A stretch of 64,000 nucleotides of DNA from Curtobacterium sp. MCSS17_015. GTDB lineage: Bacteria > Actinomycetota > Actinomycetes > Actinomycetales > Microbacteriaceae. The stretch is from positions 1,798,001 through 1,862,000 of the forward strand of contig NZ_CP126256.1 in assembly GCF_003234265.2 (NCBI RefSeq). The letters run 5' to 3'. Below are positions 17,201 through 24,791 of this stretch, one piece after another. The translations under genes were made by a program, and so were the position numbers. Below the pieces are notes generated by a model, which was given only the letters and a program-made list of their open reading frames with translations, searched no databases and was not told the DNA's origin. Every line of letters begins with the position of its first letter. Positions within the stretch are counted from its first letter, which is position 1.

Positions 17201-20186
17201 CGGTGAGGTCACCGCCCTCCGGGTCGGAGTCGTTCTCGAGCACGCGCACCGTGACCGTGCCACCGGGACGGATCGTGACGGCGTCCGGTTCGGCCACCGG
17301 GCTGCCGGCCTGGTCGGCGCGTGGGGCGATCCCGACCCGGACGGTCCCGGCGGCACGGGCGCCGAGCGCGTCGACGACCGTGTAGGTGAACTCGTCGGTC
17401 CCGGCCGCGTAGTCGCCTGCCTCGTAGGTGAGGGAGTCACTCGTCACGTCGGCGACGGAACCCTTGGCGGGGTTCGACGCGACGCCCACGACCTGTACCG
17501 AGTCACCGTCCGGGTCGGTCCCGGTGAGGGGTACCGCCACGCGGACGGACTGTCCGGCGACGACCCGCGCGGTCACGGTCGGGGGCACCGGCGCGGCGTT
17601 CGTCACACGGTCGCGCTCGCGCACCGAGACGGACACGGTCGCATCCGCGGTCTGCCCGTCGGGACCGGCGATGCGGTAGGCGGCGGTGTACGTTCCCGGC
17701 GTGGTCGGCGCGAGGTAGCGCAGGTGGTCGCCCGAGACGAAGAGCAGTCCGCCGCCCCGCGGGACGCCCTGCACGAGGTCCGGCAGCAGCGACAACGCCT
17801 CACCCTCGGGCTGGCTGTCGTTGTCGAGGACGTCGATGTCCGTCACGGCCCCCACACGGACGGTCGCCGTGTCCGGTTGGGCCACCGGTGGCTGGATGCG
17901 GTCCGGTCTCGGGATCTCGACCACGGTGACGGTGCCGGTCGCGGTGGCGAGCCCGTTCGACACCGTGTACCCGAAGGAGACCGGCCCGTCGAGCGGGGCG
18001 GTGAGCGCCACCCGGACGACGTGCTGGTCGAGCACACTCGCCCGGACACCGGATGCTGACGGCGGCCCGTCCAGCCCGGTGACGAGCAGCACCCCGCCGG
18101 CGGGGTCGGAGTCCGTCGCCGTGACGTCGGTGTCCTTCGAGGAGAGCGTGGTGACGAACACCGTCTTCGGGGTGGTGACCGGGGCAGCGGAGGCGTCCGG
18201 TGGGGCCTGCACGGTGACACGGATGACGCCGCTCGCGGTCTTCGTCCCGTCCGAGACGGTGTACTCCAGCTGCCAGTCCCCTGCGGACCGGGCCTCGACC
18301 CGGACCGTGCCGGCGTCGTAGCTCGGGGTCACCGTGAGTCCAGGGGCCGAGGAGACGCTCGTCAGGGTGACCGCACCGTTGCCACCGCGGACGTGCTCGA
18401 GCGGCTCCACCGTGAAGGCCTCGTCGGCGTAGCCATCCACGGGGAAGGCGTCCGCCCGCAGCGGGACGTCCCCCTGGGCGGCGACGGCCACGGTCACCGA
18501 GCCCCGACCAGGCTCGCGACCGTCGCTCACCGTGATCTGCTGGACGCGGTCGCCCGTCTTCCCGCTGTCGTTGCGGTAGTCGAGCAGCCCGTCCGGTGTC
18601 GTCGAGGTGTGGTCGCCGTCGGACGGGGCTGCCGACGCGAGGTACACGGGGTCGCCGTCCGGGTCGATCCAGTCGCCGAGCACGTTGGTCGAGACGTGTC
18701 CGCCCTGCACGACGTCCGCCGTGGTGTCGCGGGCCTGACGCGGCGGGTCGTTCTCGGACTCCGGCCGGACCGTCACCCGGACCGTGGCGGTGGCCGACCC
18801 ACCGTTCCCGTCCGTGATCGTGTACGGGAAGGACACGACACCGGTAGCGGTCGCCGGCAGGGCGATCTGCAGCTGCTGGCCGTTCGACACCACGGCCACC
18901 CGCGCCACGGACTCGTCGACCGGGCCGAGCTCGTCGATGACGAGCGGGTCGCCGTTCGGGTCGTGGTCGTTCAGCAGCACCGGCAGCGTGGTCGTCCGCC
19001 CCGGGCGGGCTCCGAGGTCGTCGTCGACGGCGACGGGCGGCGCCTGGTCCTCCTCGACCTCGGCCTCGTCGTCGGAGGTCCGCTCCTGCTGCTGGTCGGC
19101 TTCGCGGTCGACGAGGTCGGCCCAGTTGTCGATGAGCTGGCCGCTGCGGTCGACCGCCCAGGACCGACCCGTCTCGGGGTCGTTCGCGACGACGGCCTCG
19201 CCGTTGTGGACGATCTGCAGCGCAGCGCCGCCGGGCATGCGGTCGAGTCGCTGGAGGGCGCGGCCGCTGCACGTGTCGACGGCCTGACCGCCGTTCCAGG
19301 CTCCGAAGGTGCACCGCCCGTCGAGCCACGGCCGGGCGGCGCGGCCGGACACGTCGAGCGTCGTCCCCGTCACGGCCCCGGACGTGGAGACGCGGACGAG
19401 TCCCGCCGATCCCGCGACCACGACCGTGTCACCGTCGGCGCTCGAGTGCTGCAGCGCCGGCGCCTGACCGACCCGGTCACCGAGCTCGACGTCCCGCCCG
19501 TCGACCGAGAGCACGCGGTCCGTCCGGTCGAGGACGGCGACGTGGTCGCCGATCGCCGCGACCTGGAAGTCGTGATCCCGGTCCATCCGGACCGTCCACC
19601 GCTGCCGCACCGAGGGCGAGTCGCCGAGGGACACGAGCGAGGCCGTCCCGGTCCGTGGCGAGTACACGCCCACGCGCTCCTCGGACGCGTCGAACACCGC
19701 GTCCGCGCCGAGCGTCAGGTCCGGTTCCGTCGATGCGTCGAACTCGTCGAGGTCGGCTGCGGGGGTCGTCCAGAGCCCGCCGGTCTCGCCGTTGCCCACG
19801 ACTGCGGTCGCACCGGCGAAGAGCACGCGGGGGCTCCCGGGAGGCAGTGTGACCGCGTCCCCGAGGGTCGCGTCGGTGACGTCGACCCGGGCGACGGTGC
19901 CCTTCGTCTCGTCCACGCTGTAGACGGTCGAACCCCGTTGGAGGACCGACACGGCGTCCGACGAGGTCTCGACCGCCGTGTTCAGCTCGAGGATGCCCGG
20001 GTTCGCGCGGCCGATGGCGCCGTACTCCGCGGACGGGACCCAGACCGTGCCGTCGCCGAGGTCGACGCGCTGGGCGTGGTAGCCGTCGGAGAGGAGCGCG
20101 GTACCGGCGACGACCGCGCCCACGACGACCGCGACCGCAGTCGTCACGGTCGCCGAGCGTCGCCCACGGAGGAGCCGTCGGATCAC
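14289..20186 (-). CDS. Giant Ig-like/cadherin-like and fibronectin type III surface protein
   Basis: 1,965 residues with one N-terminal signal-anchor helix (residues ~12-33), so probably extracellular and membrane-tethered. Residues ~40-380 resemble a beta-propeller (repeated strand pairs, WTTPAADL, VGVYSPRTGTASLVSLG). Then come about eight Big_9/cadherin-like modules with VLxNDxDPxGD-type loops (LLNDHDPNGDPLVIDELG, VLENDSDPEGGDLTV), probably calcium-binding. At least three FN3 domains follow (QITLTWATPRSNNAPVTGY, VDVSWQAVP, VTVTWAAADG), then a Pro-rich end (PSPDPTEPAP). There is no LPxTG sorting signal. The GTG start overlaps the kinase stop as GTGA. Function unknown; adhesin or scaffold controlled by the co-encoded kinase is an inference. 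Confidence 0.88.
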   Translation of the reverse strand: MIRRLLRGRRSATVTTAVAVVVGAVVAGTALLSDGYHAQRVDLGDGTVWVPSAEYGAIGRANPGILELNTAVETSSDAVSVLQRGSTVYSVDETKGTVARVDVTDATLGDAVTLPPGSPRVLFAGATAVVGNGETGGLWTTPAADLDEFDASTEPDLTLGADAVFDASEERVGVYSPRTGTASLVSLGDSPSVRQRWTVRMDRDHDFQVAAIGDHVAVLDRTDRVLSVDGRDVELGDRVGQAPALQHSSADGDTVVVAGSAGLVRVSTSGAVTGTTLDVSGRAARPWLDGRCTFGAWNGGQAVDTCSGRALQRLDRMPGGAALQIVHNGEAVVANDPETGRSWAVDRSGQLIDNWADLVDREADQQQERTSDDEAEVEEDQAPPVAVDDDLGARPGRTTTLPVLLNDHDPNGDPLVIDELGPVDESVARVAVVSNGQQLQIALPATATGVVSFPYTITDGNGGSATATVRVTVRPESENDPPRQARDTTADVVQGGHVSTNVLGDWIDPDGDPVYLASAAPSDGDHTSTTPDGLLDYRNDSGKTGDRVQQITVSDGREPGRGSVTVAVAAQGDVPLRADAFPVDGYADEAFTVEPLEHVRGGNGAVTLTSVSSAPGLTVTPSYDAGTVRVEARSAGDWQLEYTVSDGTKTASGVIRVTVQAPPDASAAPVTTPKTVFVTTLSSKDTDVTATDSDPAGGVLLVTGLDGPPSASGVRASVLDQHVVRVALTAPLDGPVSFGYTVSNGLATATGTVTVVEIPRPDRIQPPVAQPDTATVRVGAVTDIDVLDNDSQPEGEALSLLPDLVQGVPRGGGLLFVSGDHLRYLAPTTPGTYTAAYRIAGPDGQTADATVSVSVRERDRVTNAAPVPPTVTARVVAGQSVRVAVPLTGTDPDGDSVQVVGVASNPAKGSVADVTSDSLTYEAGDYAAGTDEFTYTVVDALGARAAGTVRVGIAPRADQAGSPVAEPDAVTIRPGGTVTVRVLENDSDPEGGDLTVTSAEPTSSDVRAEVLGGETVRVTPPASASRGDFAVSYTVTDEQGATSTAFLTVTVDEDALPLRPEVDDTVLDLQDVLGRQTVTVDVLRNVFFAEGTDADLRVGLLSGYGDGPSVTRDDRIVVRVTESSQVIPFSVTRRDHPDVVSYGFVHVPGSDDALPQIDRTAPAITVRSESTVRIPLSRYVVTANGGTAAVTDPGAVKATHADGSPLVVDDSTLQFTSSKLFFGKASISFEVTDGSDANGGAGRVATLVLPITVTPRSNQPPALTGTTIEMEPGSRRVLDLTKLTDYPYPADLSELRWTVIEQPGDGTRASVSGRRLTIDVGDSARTGSRAVIGVGVADSTDQGRSGRIAVDVVGSTRPLVQPGADAAVVRRGESTTVDVLANDRQTNPFPGRPLRVTDIRGLSGGLPAGVSVSPSADKSRLRVAVAAGASTTDTHLQYRVTDATGDDARAVWGDVTISVQDVPDAPGTPTRTGAETGGQITLTWATPRSNNAPVTGYRVTGTNGITQDCGTATVCTVTGLDATASYRFRVVAENAVGRSDPSPQSAVMSADFVPAAPVGLTVVPDPTNPDQVDVSWQAVPRPSRGSAVDDHLVTITGPGLSATTRTGTATSTSFSGATSGASYVVTVSARNDAGRDGTVVQWNSATATGTAVGRPGAPQDIRAVTGDVPDSRGKSIVTVTWAAADGAGGSGPTYRVYRVGVGATPSCAALAGQTPVGTQSGTTDAGVGGGGTRYAVVSDNGLFCNVGYADAVTYETPAGTPDPTLEIVAGSSATQSDLRVTAPGGEVDHYRLQTGGTDVDLRPGQRWTGVPGTGARNAPAELTLQACGAPGDAFCTADAWRGTGVAFDTSSTVTAAREGHPLPVDGPTVSDGVRVVSYTVRWYTDGVGSAPLAGNETSTWQAGEAPPSAPVGVRSVRVGVTLTATGGVPYTATTGDASPVSPVAPLAPPPAEGQTPSPDPTEPAP

Positions 20187-21595
20187 GACGCCGCGCCGAT
20201 CGTCGCACAGCGCTCGTCACTGCTGTCGCCGGTCCGACCGTCACGGTTCACCGCGACGCTGATGCACTGTTCGGCCCCTGGGCGTCCGGTGACCACGAAG
20301 GTCGTGCCGGACTGTTGACTGGTCGTCCCGTCGGCGGTCACGACGAACGTGTCGCCGGGCCGGAGGCCGGGGTCGGTCCACCGGAAGGTGACGGACGAGC
20401 CGCCCGCCGTCGCGCGGAGGTCGGTCACGACGGGCACGGCGTCGGCACCACCACGGGTGACCACGACCAGGGTCGTGACGGCCAGGGCGGCGATGACGAC
20501 GGCCGAGGCGACGGAGGCCCAGAGGACGGCGCTGCGGGGGCCGCGGCGACCGCGGACGGCCGACGCGCTGCGGTGCACCGTCCCGACGCCGCTCGGAGCG
20601 GTCGCTGCCGCCCCGCCCCGGAGCGTCGCCGGGGTGCGCCGACGACGTCCGGTGCGGGTCGGGCTGCCGATGCCGCCGACGACGGTCCGCTCGCCCTCGC
20701 GCGCCGGGCTCGAGACCGCCCATGCCTCGACGGCGACCTCGGCCGGGGTCTGCGGGAGGCTGAGTTCGGCCTCGACCTGCTGGAACCCCCGGACGAGGTC
20801 CATGACCGTCGTCGGGCGGTGCTGCGGGCGCCGTGACATGGCCGCCGCGAGCAGGCGCTCCAGCGTCGGCGGGACGTCCGGCCTGCCGGTGGCGCGGGGG
20901 CCGCCCTTGTCGATCCGCGCCATCAGCGCCGCAGCGCTGTTGTCGCCACCGGACACCTCGAACGGGCTGCGTCCGGCGAGGAGCGAGGACACGGTCGCCG
21001 CGAGCGAGTAGACCTCGGACTGGATCGTCCCGCGGGACTCGTCGGCGAGGACCTCCGGCGCCGACCACGGGATCGACATGCCGATGGGCTCGTCCGGGTC
21101 TGCCTCGCCGAGGGTGGCGGCGATGCCGAAGTCGGACAGGACCGGGTTGCCGTACGCCGTGAGCAGGATGTTCGAGGGCTTGACGTCACGGTGCAGGACG
21201 CCCTCACGGTGGGCGGTCTCGAGCGCGGAACCGATGCGCACCCCCACTGAGAGCACCTGCGACACGGGCACGGGCTCACGCCGGTACCGCTCACTGAGGG
21301 ACGCGGAGCACAACTCCATCACCAGGTACGGGCGACCGTCGGCGGCGACACTGGCCTGGAAGACCGTGAGGATCGAGGGGTGGGTGCTGAGGCGGGCCAT
21401 GAGGTTGGCCTCGGCCTGGAACATCTGCCGGACCCGGTCGTCGACGACCTCGTCGAGCAGGACCTTGACGGCGACCTGGCGCCGTGGCATGTCCTGCTCG
21501 TAGAGGAACACGTCCGCGAAGCCCCCGGACCCGAGGACGTGCACCGGGCTGAACCCCGGGAGGACCGGAGGGGTCGACGGCAGCCTGCGCGCCAT
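20183..21595 (-). CDS. Membrane Ser/Thr protein kinase (PknB-like, no PASTA domains)
   Basis: 470 residues. Hanks-type catalytic domain with glycine loop LGSGGFADVF, ATP-binding K44 (VAVK), HRDVKPSN at 135-142 and DFG at 155-157, followed by WSAPEVL. A juxtamembrane linker and one membrane helix (about 356-380) lead to a ~90-residue external FN3-like domain with two cysteines (EQCISV, ERCATI) that could form a disulphide. There are no PASTA repeats, so it is unlikely to sense muropeptides like PknB. It leads the kinase-giant-MoxR-DUF58-TgpA run. A GGAAGGAG-like site lies before the ATG. Likely substrates are the neighbouring FHA proteins (inference). Confidence 0.93.
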   Translation of the reverse strand: MARRLPSTPPVLPGFSPVHVLGSGGFADVFLYEQDMPRRQVAVKVLLDEVVDDRVRQMFQAEANLMARLSTHPSILTVFQASVAADGRPYLVMELCSASLSERYRREPVPVSQVLSVGVRIGSALETAHREGVLHRDVKPSNILLTAYGNPVLSDFGIAATLGEADPDEPIGMSIPWSAPEVLADESRGTIQSEVYSLAATVSSLLAGRSPFEVSGGDNSAAALMARIDKGGPRATGRPDVPPTLERLLAAAMSRRPQHRPTTVMDLVRGFQQVEAELSLPQTPAEVAVEAWAVSSPAREGERTVVGGIGSPTRTGRRRRTPATLRGGAAATAPSGVGTVHRSASAVRGRRGPRSAVLWASVASAVVIAALAVTTLVVVTRGGADAVPVVTDLRATAGGSSVTFRWTDPGLRPGDTFVVTADGTTSQQSGTTFVVTGRPGAEQCISVAVNRDGRTGDSSDERCATIGAAS

Positions 21596-21629
21596 GGTCG
21601 CTCCTTCCCGTCAGAGTGGCGTGGACACG

Positions 21630-21644
21630 ATACCGCAGTGGTAT
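21630..21644. promoter_or_regulatory. Inverted repeat upstream of the kinase gene, possible operator
   Basis: ATACC-GCAGT-GGTAT, a perfect 5-bp inverted repeat 35-49 bp before the kinase ATG, overlaps a TATCGT box on the minus strand that could be a -10. It may be a repressor or activator site for the kinase operon. Confidence 0.3.
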
Positions 21645-21688
21645 TCCAGTGCTGGTGGCCCGGAGGTGTCCGGTGCTCCGGTCACGGG

Positions 21689-21726
21689 GTCGGCGTCCGG
21701 TCCCGTGAGCGGGACAGGACGCCGAC
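21689..21726 (-). terminator. Strong hairpin between PP2C and kinase genes
   Basis: GTCGGCGTCC and GGACGCCGAC pair perfectly (10 bp). After a single mismatch, GTCCCG/CGGGAC pair (6 bp) around a TGAG tetraloop. It starts 8 nt after the PP2C stop, so it fits a terminator lacking a U-tract that separates the FHA-PP2C transcript from the kinase operon. Confidence 0.65.
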
Positions 21727-21733
21727 ACGGCGG

Positions 21734-22561
21734 TCATCGTCTCGGAAGCGTGTCCTCGACGTCGTCGGTCGACTCGGGGGCCTCGTCGACCTGCAGCACC
21801 ACGACGGTCACGTTGTCCCGGCCGCCGGCGATGACCGCATCGCCGACCAGCCGTTCTGCCAGCTCCTGCGGGTCGTCCACCTTGGCGGCGATCCGCGAGA
21901 TGCCGACGTCGCCGATCTCCTTGGTGAGGCCGTCGGAGCACACGACGTAGCGGTCCCCCGTGCGCAGCGGGATCGTCCACCAGTCCGGCTCCGGGGGTTC
22001 CCCGAACCCGACGGCTCGGGTGATGACGTTGCTGTCCGGGTGCGACTCGGCGTCCTCGGCGCGGAGGACACCGGCGTCGACCATCTCCTGGACGACCGAG
22101 TGGTCGATCGTCAGGCGCTTGAGCGGTCCCCCGGCTTCGCTGCGGTAGGTGCGTGAGTCCCCGACGTTGAACACGAGTGCGGCGGGCTGGCCCTGCCCGG
22201 CGACGAGCGCGACGCCGGTGACGGTCGTCCCTGCACCGATCGCGTTGCCGCCGGCCGCGCGCTCGATGTCCGCCGTCGCGAGGAGCAGCGCGCGCTGGAT
22301 GGTCTGGCGCGAGGCGAACGGCTCCCGGGTCGAGTCGGCGAGTCGACGGACGACGGCGTCCGAGGCACGGTCGCCCGCCAGGTGCCCGCCCATGCCGTCC
22401 GCGACGACGAAGTAGGGGGCGTCGACGACGTAGCTGTCCTCGTTGTGGTCACGGCGTCGTCCGACGTCCGTCGCTGCTCCCCACGAGAGCGTGAGGGTCG
22501 CACCTCCGGCGTCGGGCAGGGCGATCGCGTGGGAGGAGGTTGCACGGCCGAGTTCGGTCAC
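21734..22561 (-). CDS. PP2C-family Ser/Thr protein phosphatase
   Basis: 275-residue soluble phosphatase that would reverse the neighbouring kinase. Metal-binding motifs are all present: RRDHNEDS, FVVADGMGGHLAGD, CSDGLTKEIGD and GGRDNVTVVVLQVD. Starts at the GTG at 22561, 3 bp after the stop of the FHA gene at 22565-23326, so the two are surely co-transcribed. No membrane segment, unlike mycobacterial PstP. Confidence 0.93.
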   Translation of the reverse strand: MTELGRATSSHAIALPDAGGATLTLSWGAATDVGRRRDHNEDSYVVDAPYFVVADGMGGHLAGDRASDAVVRRLADSTREPFASRQTIQRALLLATADIERAAGGNAIGAGTTVTGVALVAGQGQPAALVFNVGDSRTYRSEAGGPLKRLTIDHSVVQEMVDAGVLRAEDAESHPDSNVITRAVGFGEPPEPDWWTIPLRTGDRYVVCSDGLTKEIGDVGISRIAAKVDDPQELAERLVGDAVIAGGRDNVTVVVLQVDEAPESTDDVEDTLPRR

Positions 22562-22564
22562 GGT

Positions 22565-23326
22565 TCAGGATCGCTCTCTGGGGGTGTGGGACGGACCGGT
22601 GGAAGACGGTGGGGACGGCCACGGTCCGGACGAGTCACGGCCGCCGGGAGGGACGGACCGCACGAACGGCGACAGCACCTCGATCGTGTTGCCGTCGCCG
22701 ATGTCGACAACCGTACCGGTCAGCACGACCATCGAGGCACCCGCGGGCATTCGGTGCGGCGGAGCGCCGGGCGAGCGCACGACGGTTCCGTTCGTCGAGT
22801 GGAGGTCGTCGACGACCGCGGTGGCACCGGCCGCGTGGACCAGGAGGTGTGAGGAGGACACCAGGCCGGTCGGCGACGGCACCATGACCAGTTCCGGGAC
22901 CGGACCGAGGGCGACCCGCGGTGGCGACGGGTGACGGCCGACGAGCACCGGGCGGTCGAGACGGAGGACCCGGCCAGCGATCCGGACGGACGGGACCGTG
23001 CGGGTCGGTGCCGACTCGTCGCTGCCGTGCCGCGGGTCGCGCGGCGGGGCACGGTCCGGAGCCGGGGCTCCGCTCGGTGCGGAGGCGCCGGACGGAGCCG
23101 GGACAGCGGGGACACCCGGCTGGACCGACGGTGTGGCGGGACGGTGAACAGGCCGCACGACGGTGTCCTCGATCGCCGTCGACGGGTCAGCCGCGGACCC
23201 GTCGACCGACGGCCGGACGGCAGCGGCGGTGGCCGCCACCGAGGGCCCGTCGTCCGGATCGTTCCCCAGCGCGTGGCGGCCGCGAGGACGGAGCACGGTG
23301 TCCTCGACCAGGTCGTCGTCGTGCAC
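22565..23326 (-). CDS. FHA domain protein
   Basis: 253 residues. The first ~100 are Asp/Pro/Ala-rich and disordered, with two DTVLRP/DTVVRP elements (LVEDTVLRPRG, IEDTVVRPVH) that look like kinase target threonines. An FHA domain covers about residues 115-215: RPVLVGRHP, GLVSSSHLLVH and LHSTNGTVV. The GTG start is supported by GGAAGGAG six nt upstream. The paired threonine motifs before an FHA domain recall the ETTS/ETTV motif of GarA, a kinase-regulated FHA switch (analogy only). Co-transcribed with PP2C. Confidence 0.85.
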   Translation of the reverse strand: MHDDDLVEDTVLRPRGRHALGNDPDDGPSVAATAAAVRPSVDGSAADPSTAIEDTVVRPVHRPATPSVQPGVPAVPAPSGASAPSGAPAPDRAPPRDPRHGSDESAPTRTVPSVRIAGRVLRLDRPVLVGRHPSPPRVALGPVPELVMVPSPTGLVSSSHLLVHAAGATAVVDDLHSTNGTVVRSPGAPPHRMPAGASMVVLTGTVVDIGDGNTIEVLSPFVRSVPPGGRDSSGPWPSPPSSTGPSHTPRERS

Positions 23327-23379
23327 GTGCGGCTCCTTCCGTCGGCACCACCACCGTAGACGATGCGGTGCACCCGCTC

Positions 23380-23985
23380 TCACCTCCGCCACGCCGGGGG
23401 CCGGCGGGTCCGGCACATCCGGTCGACGAGCGTCGCGAGGGGGTCGTCGGCGCGGAGGTCGAGGGCGTACCGGGCGCGTGTCGCAGCACGGAGTTCCGAG
23501 CCGAGTGCCCAGGAGCACCAGGCGCCGAGAGCCAGGGCTCCGGCGACGCCCACGACCGTCTGTCCGGAACCGCCCGTCCGGCTCCAGGCGCGCCAGGCCT
23601 CCACGCACCGGTCCCCCGCGCGACGCACGCGGTCCGGGTCCGGAGCAGGGCCGCGTCCCAGGAGCGCCGCAGGCATCGGCTCGGTGAAGGGATCGACGCC
23701 GGTCAGGCCGGACGCATCGGCTGGCGACGGATCCGCGAGGAACCGGAGGAGCGCGATCCGGGTCGCGAGCGCACCGCAGGTCGTCGTCACGACGACAGCC
23801 GCGGCGGCGGAGAGCGGCGCGGGGCCGACGAGCGCACGGGCGCCGGCCCGGAGCGTGATCGCAGCCGCGATCTCGTGGCTGTGGCGGAGGAAGGGCGCTG
23901 CGGAGGTCGGAGTGGTGGTGTCCATGTCGACGAGCCTGGCGACGACGGGACCAGTGATCCGCTCCCACCGACACGCCGTGGACAA
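23380..23985 (-). CDS. DUF4192-like protein, apparently lacking the N-terminal half
   Basis: 201 residues at most; an internal ATG at 23925 is an alternative start. The C-terminal part (LALGAWCSWALGSELRAA, RYALDLRADDPLATLVDRM, RRPPAWRR) resembles the end of actinobacterial DUF4192 proteins (usually >300 residues), whose role is unknown. The N-terminal consensus of that family is not found here. No good ribosome site precedes either start. It may be a shortened member or a remnant. The assignment is by pattern memory and uncertain. Confidence 0.4.
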   Translation of the reverse strand: MSTACRWERITGPVVARLVDMDTTTPTSAAPFLRHSHEIAAAITLRAGARALVGPAPLSAAAAVVVTTTCGALATRIALLRFLADPSPADASGLTGVDPFTEPMPAALLGRGPAPDPDRVRRAGDRCVEAWRAWSRTGGSGQTVVGVAGALALGAWCSWALGSELRAATRARYALDLRADDPLATLVDRMCRTRRPPAWRR

Positions 23986-24024
23986 CCGCCGTCAGTGCGA
24001 GCCCCTGTGGAGGAGGGCCGACCG

Positions 24025-24786
24025 TCAGACCGCGACCGGCTCCAGGCTCTCGGCGACGAGGTCCCACGAGTCCCCGACGCGCTCGACGACGACCCCGCTG
24101 CCTGCGACCCAGTCGGCCAGCTCCGGCATCGACGACACCGACGCACCCGTCCTGCCGAGCAGGGAAACCAGGCGCCCCTTCGCCGTCTTGTTCCAGTGGT
24201 TCAACGCCTTCCGCCGACCGTCACCGGCGATGCTGACCACCCGCAGCGGGACTGCGCCGGGAACGGGCCCGAGCGCGCGGTACCCCTCGGACCGGAGGTC
24301 GAGGACCAGCCCGTCGGCCCGCGCCGACAGCGCTGCTGCCGCCGGGACGGGCCAGTGCGACGCCAGACGGAGGCCGGGAAGCCGCGAATCGTGCGACAGC
24401 CGGTACGCCGGCACCATGTCACCGGCACCGATCGGGCCGAACATCGCCGACTGGACGACGACGTGTCGGTCCCACCATGCCCGCGTCGCCGCATCCGCAC
24501 CGAGCGCGTCCAACGGGTCGTAGAGCACACCCGTGTACCGCTCGATCGCTGGCATCGACGGGCTGGTGTCGAGCACCAGGTTCCGCAACCGCTCGGTGAC
24601 GGACTTCGGTCCGAGCTTCAACGCCGTCCGGGCAGAGGACTCCTCGGAACTGACGGAGCGGGCCGCGGTGATCACCGCGGCCCGCTCTGTGGCCAGTTCC
24701 GGGAAGGAGAGCGCCCCGAGGTCGAGGGGGCGCTCCGTGTCCCCGCCCTCCCGCTTCGTCTCCGACGGCGGGAGGAGGACGGTCAG
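24025..24786 (-). CDS. yaaA: YaaA/DUF328 family peroxide-stress protein
   Basis: YaaA in E. coli lowers free iron under peroxide stress and binds DNA. The conserved N-terminal motif LLPPSETK is present, but its only upstream start candidate is a CTG at 24786 (LTVLLPPSETK, 253 residues, normal family length), 5 nt after the atpC stop; the first ATG/GTG lies 37 codons downstream and would remove the motif. Other family segments are GVLYDPLDALG, LRSEGYRALG and NHWNKTAKGRL. A perfect 32-bp palindrome lies within the coding region. Probably co-transcribed with atpC. Confidence 0.82.
   Translation of the reverse strand: MTVLLPPSETKREGGDTERPLDLGALSFPELATERAAVITAARSVSSEESSARTALKLGPKSVTERLRNLVLDTSPSMPAIERYTGVLYDPLDALGADAATRAWWDRHVVVQSAMFGPIGAGDMVPAYRLSHDSRLPGLRLASHWPVPAAAALSARADGLVLDLRSEGYRALGPVPGAVPLRVVSIAGDGRRKALNHWNKTAKGRLVSLLGRTGASVSSMPELADWVAGSGVVVERVGDSWDLVAESLEPVAV
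24656..24687. repeat. Perfect 32-bp palindrome inside yaaA
   Basis: The half-site GAGCGGGCCGCGGTGA is followed without spacer by its exact reverse complement. It encodes ERAAVITAARS on the minus strand and includes a SacII site and BclI-like TGATCA at the centre. Confidence 0.95.
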
Positions 24787-24791
24787 TCCGG

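Noticed and set aside
13959..18059. 1,366-codon open frame on the plus strand opposite the giant surface-protein gene
   Set aside because: Arg/His/Asp/Val-biased translation without domains, fully antisense to a coherent Ig-like/FN3 protein; a composition shadow of GC-rich coding DNA.
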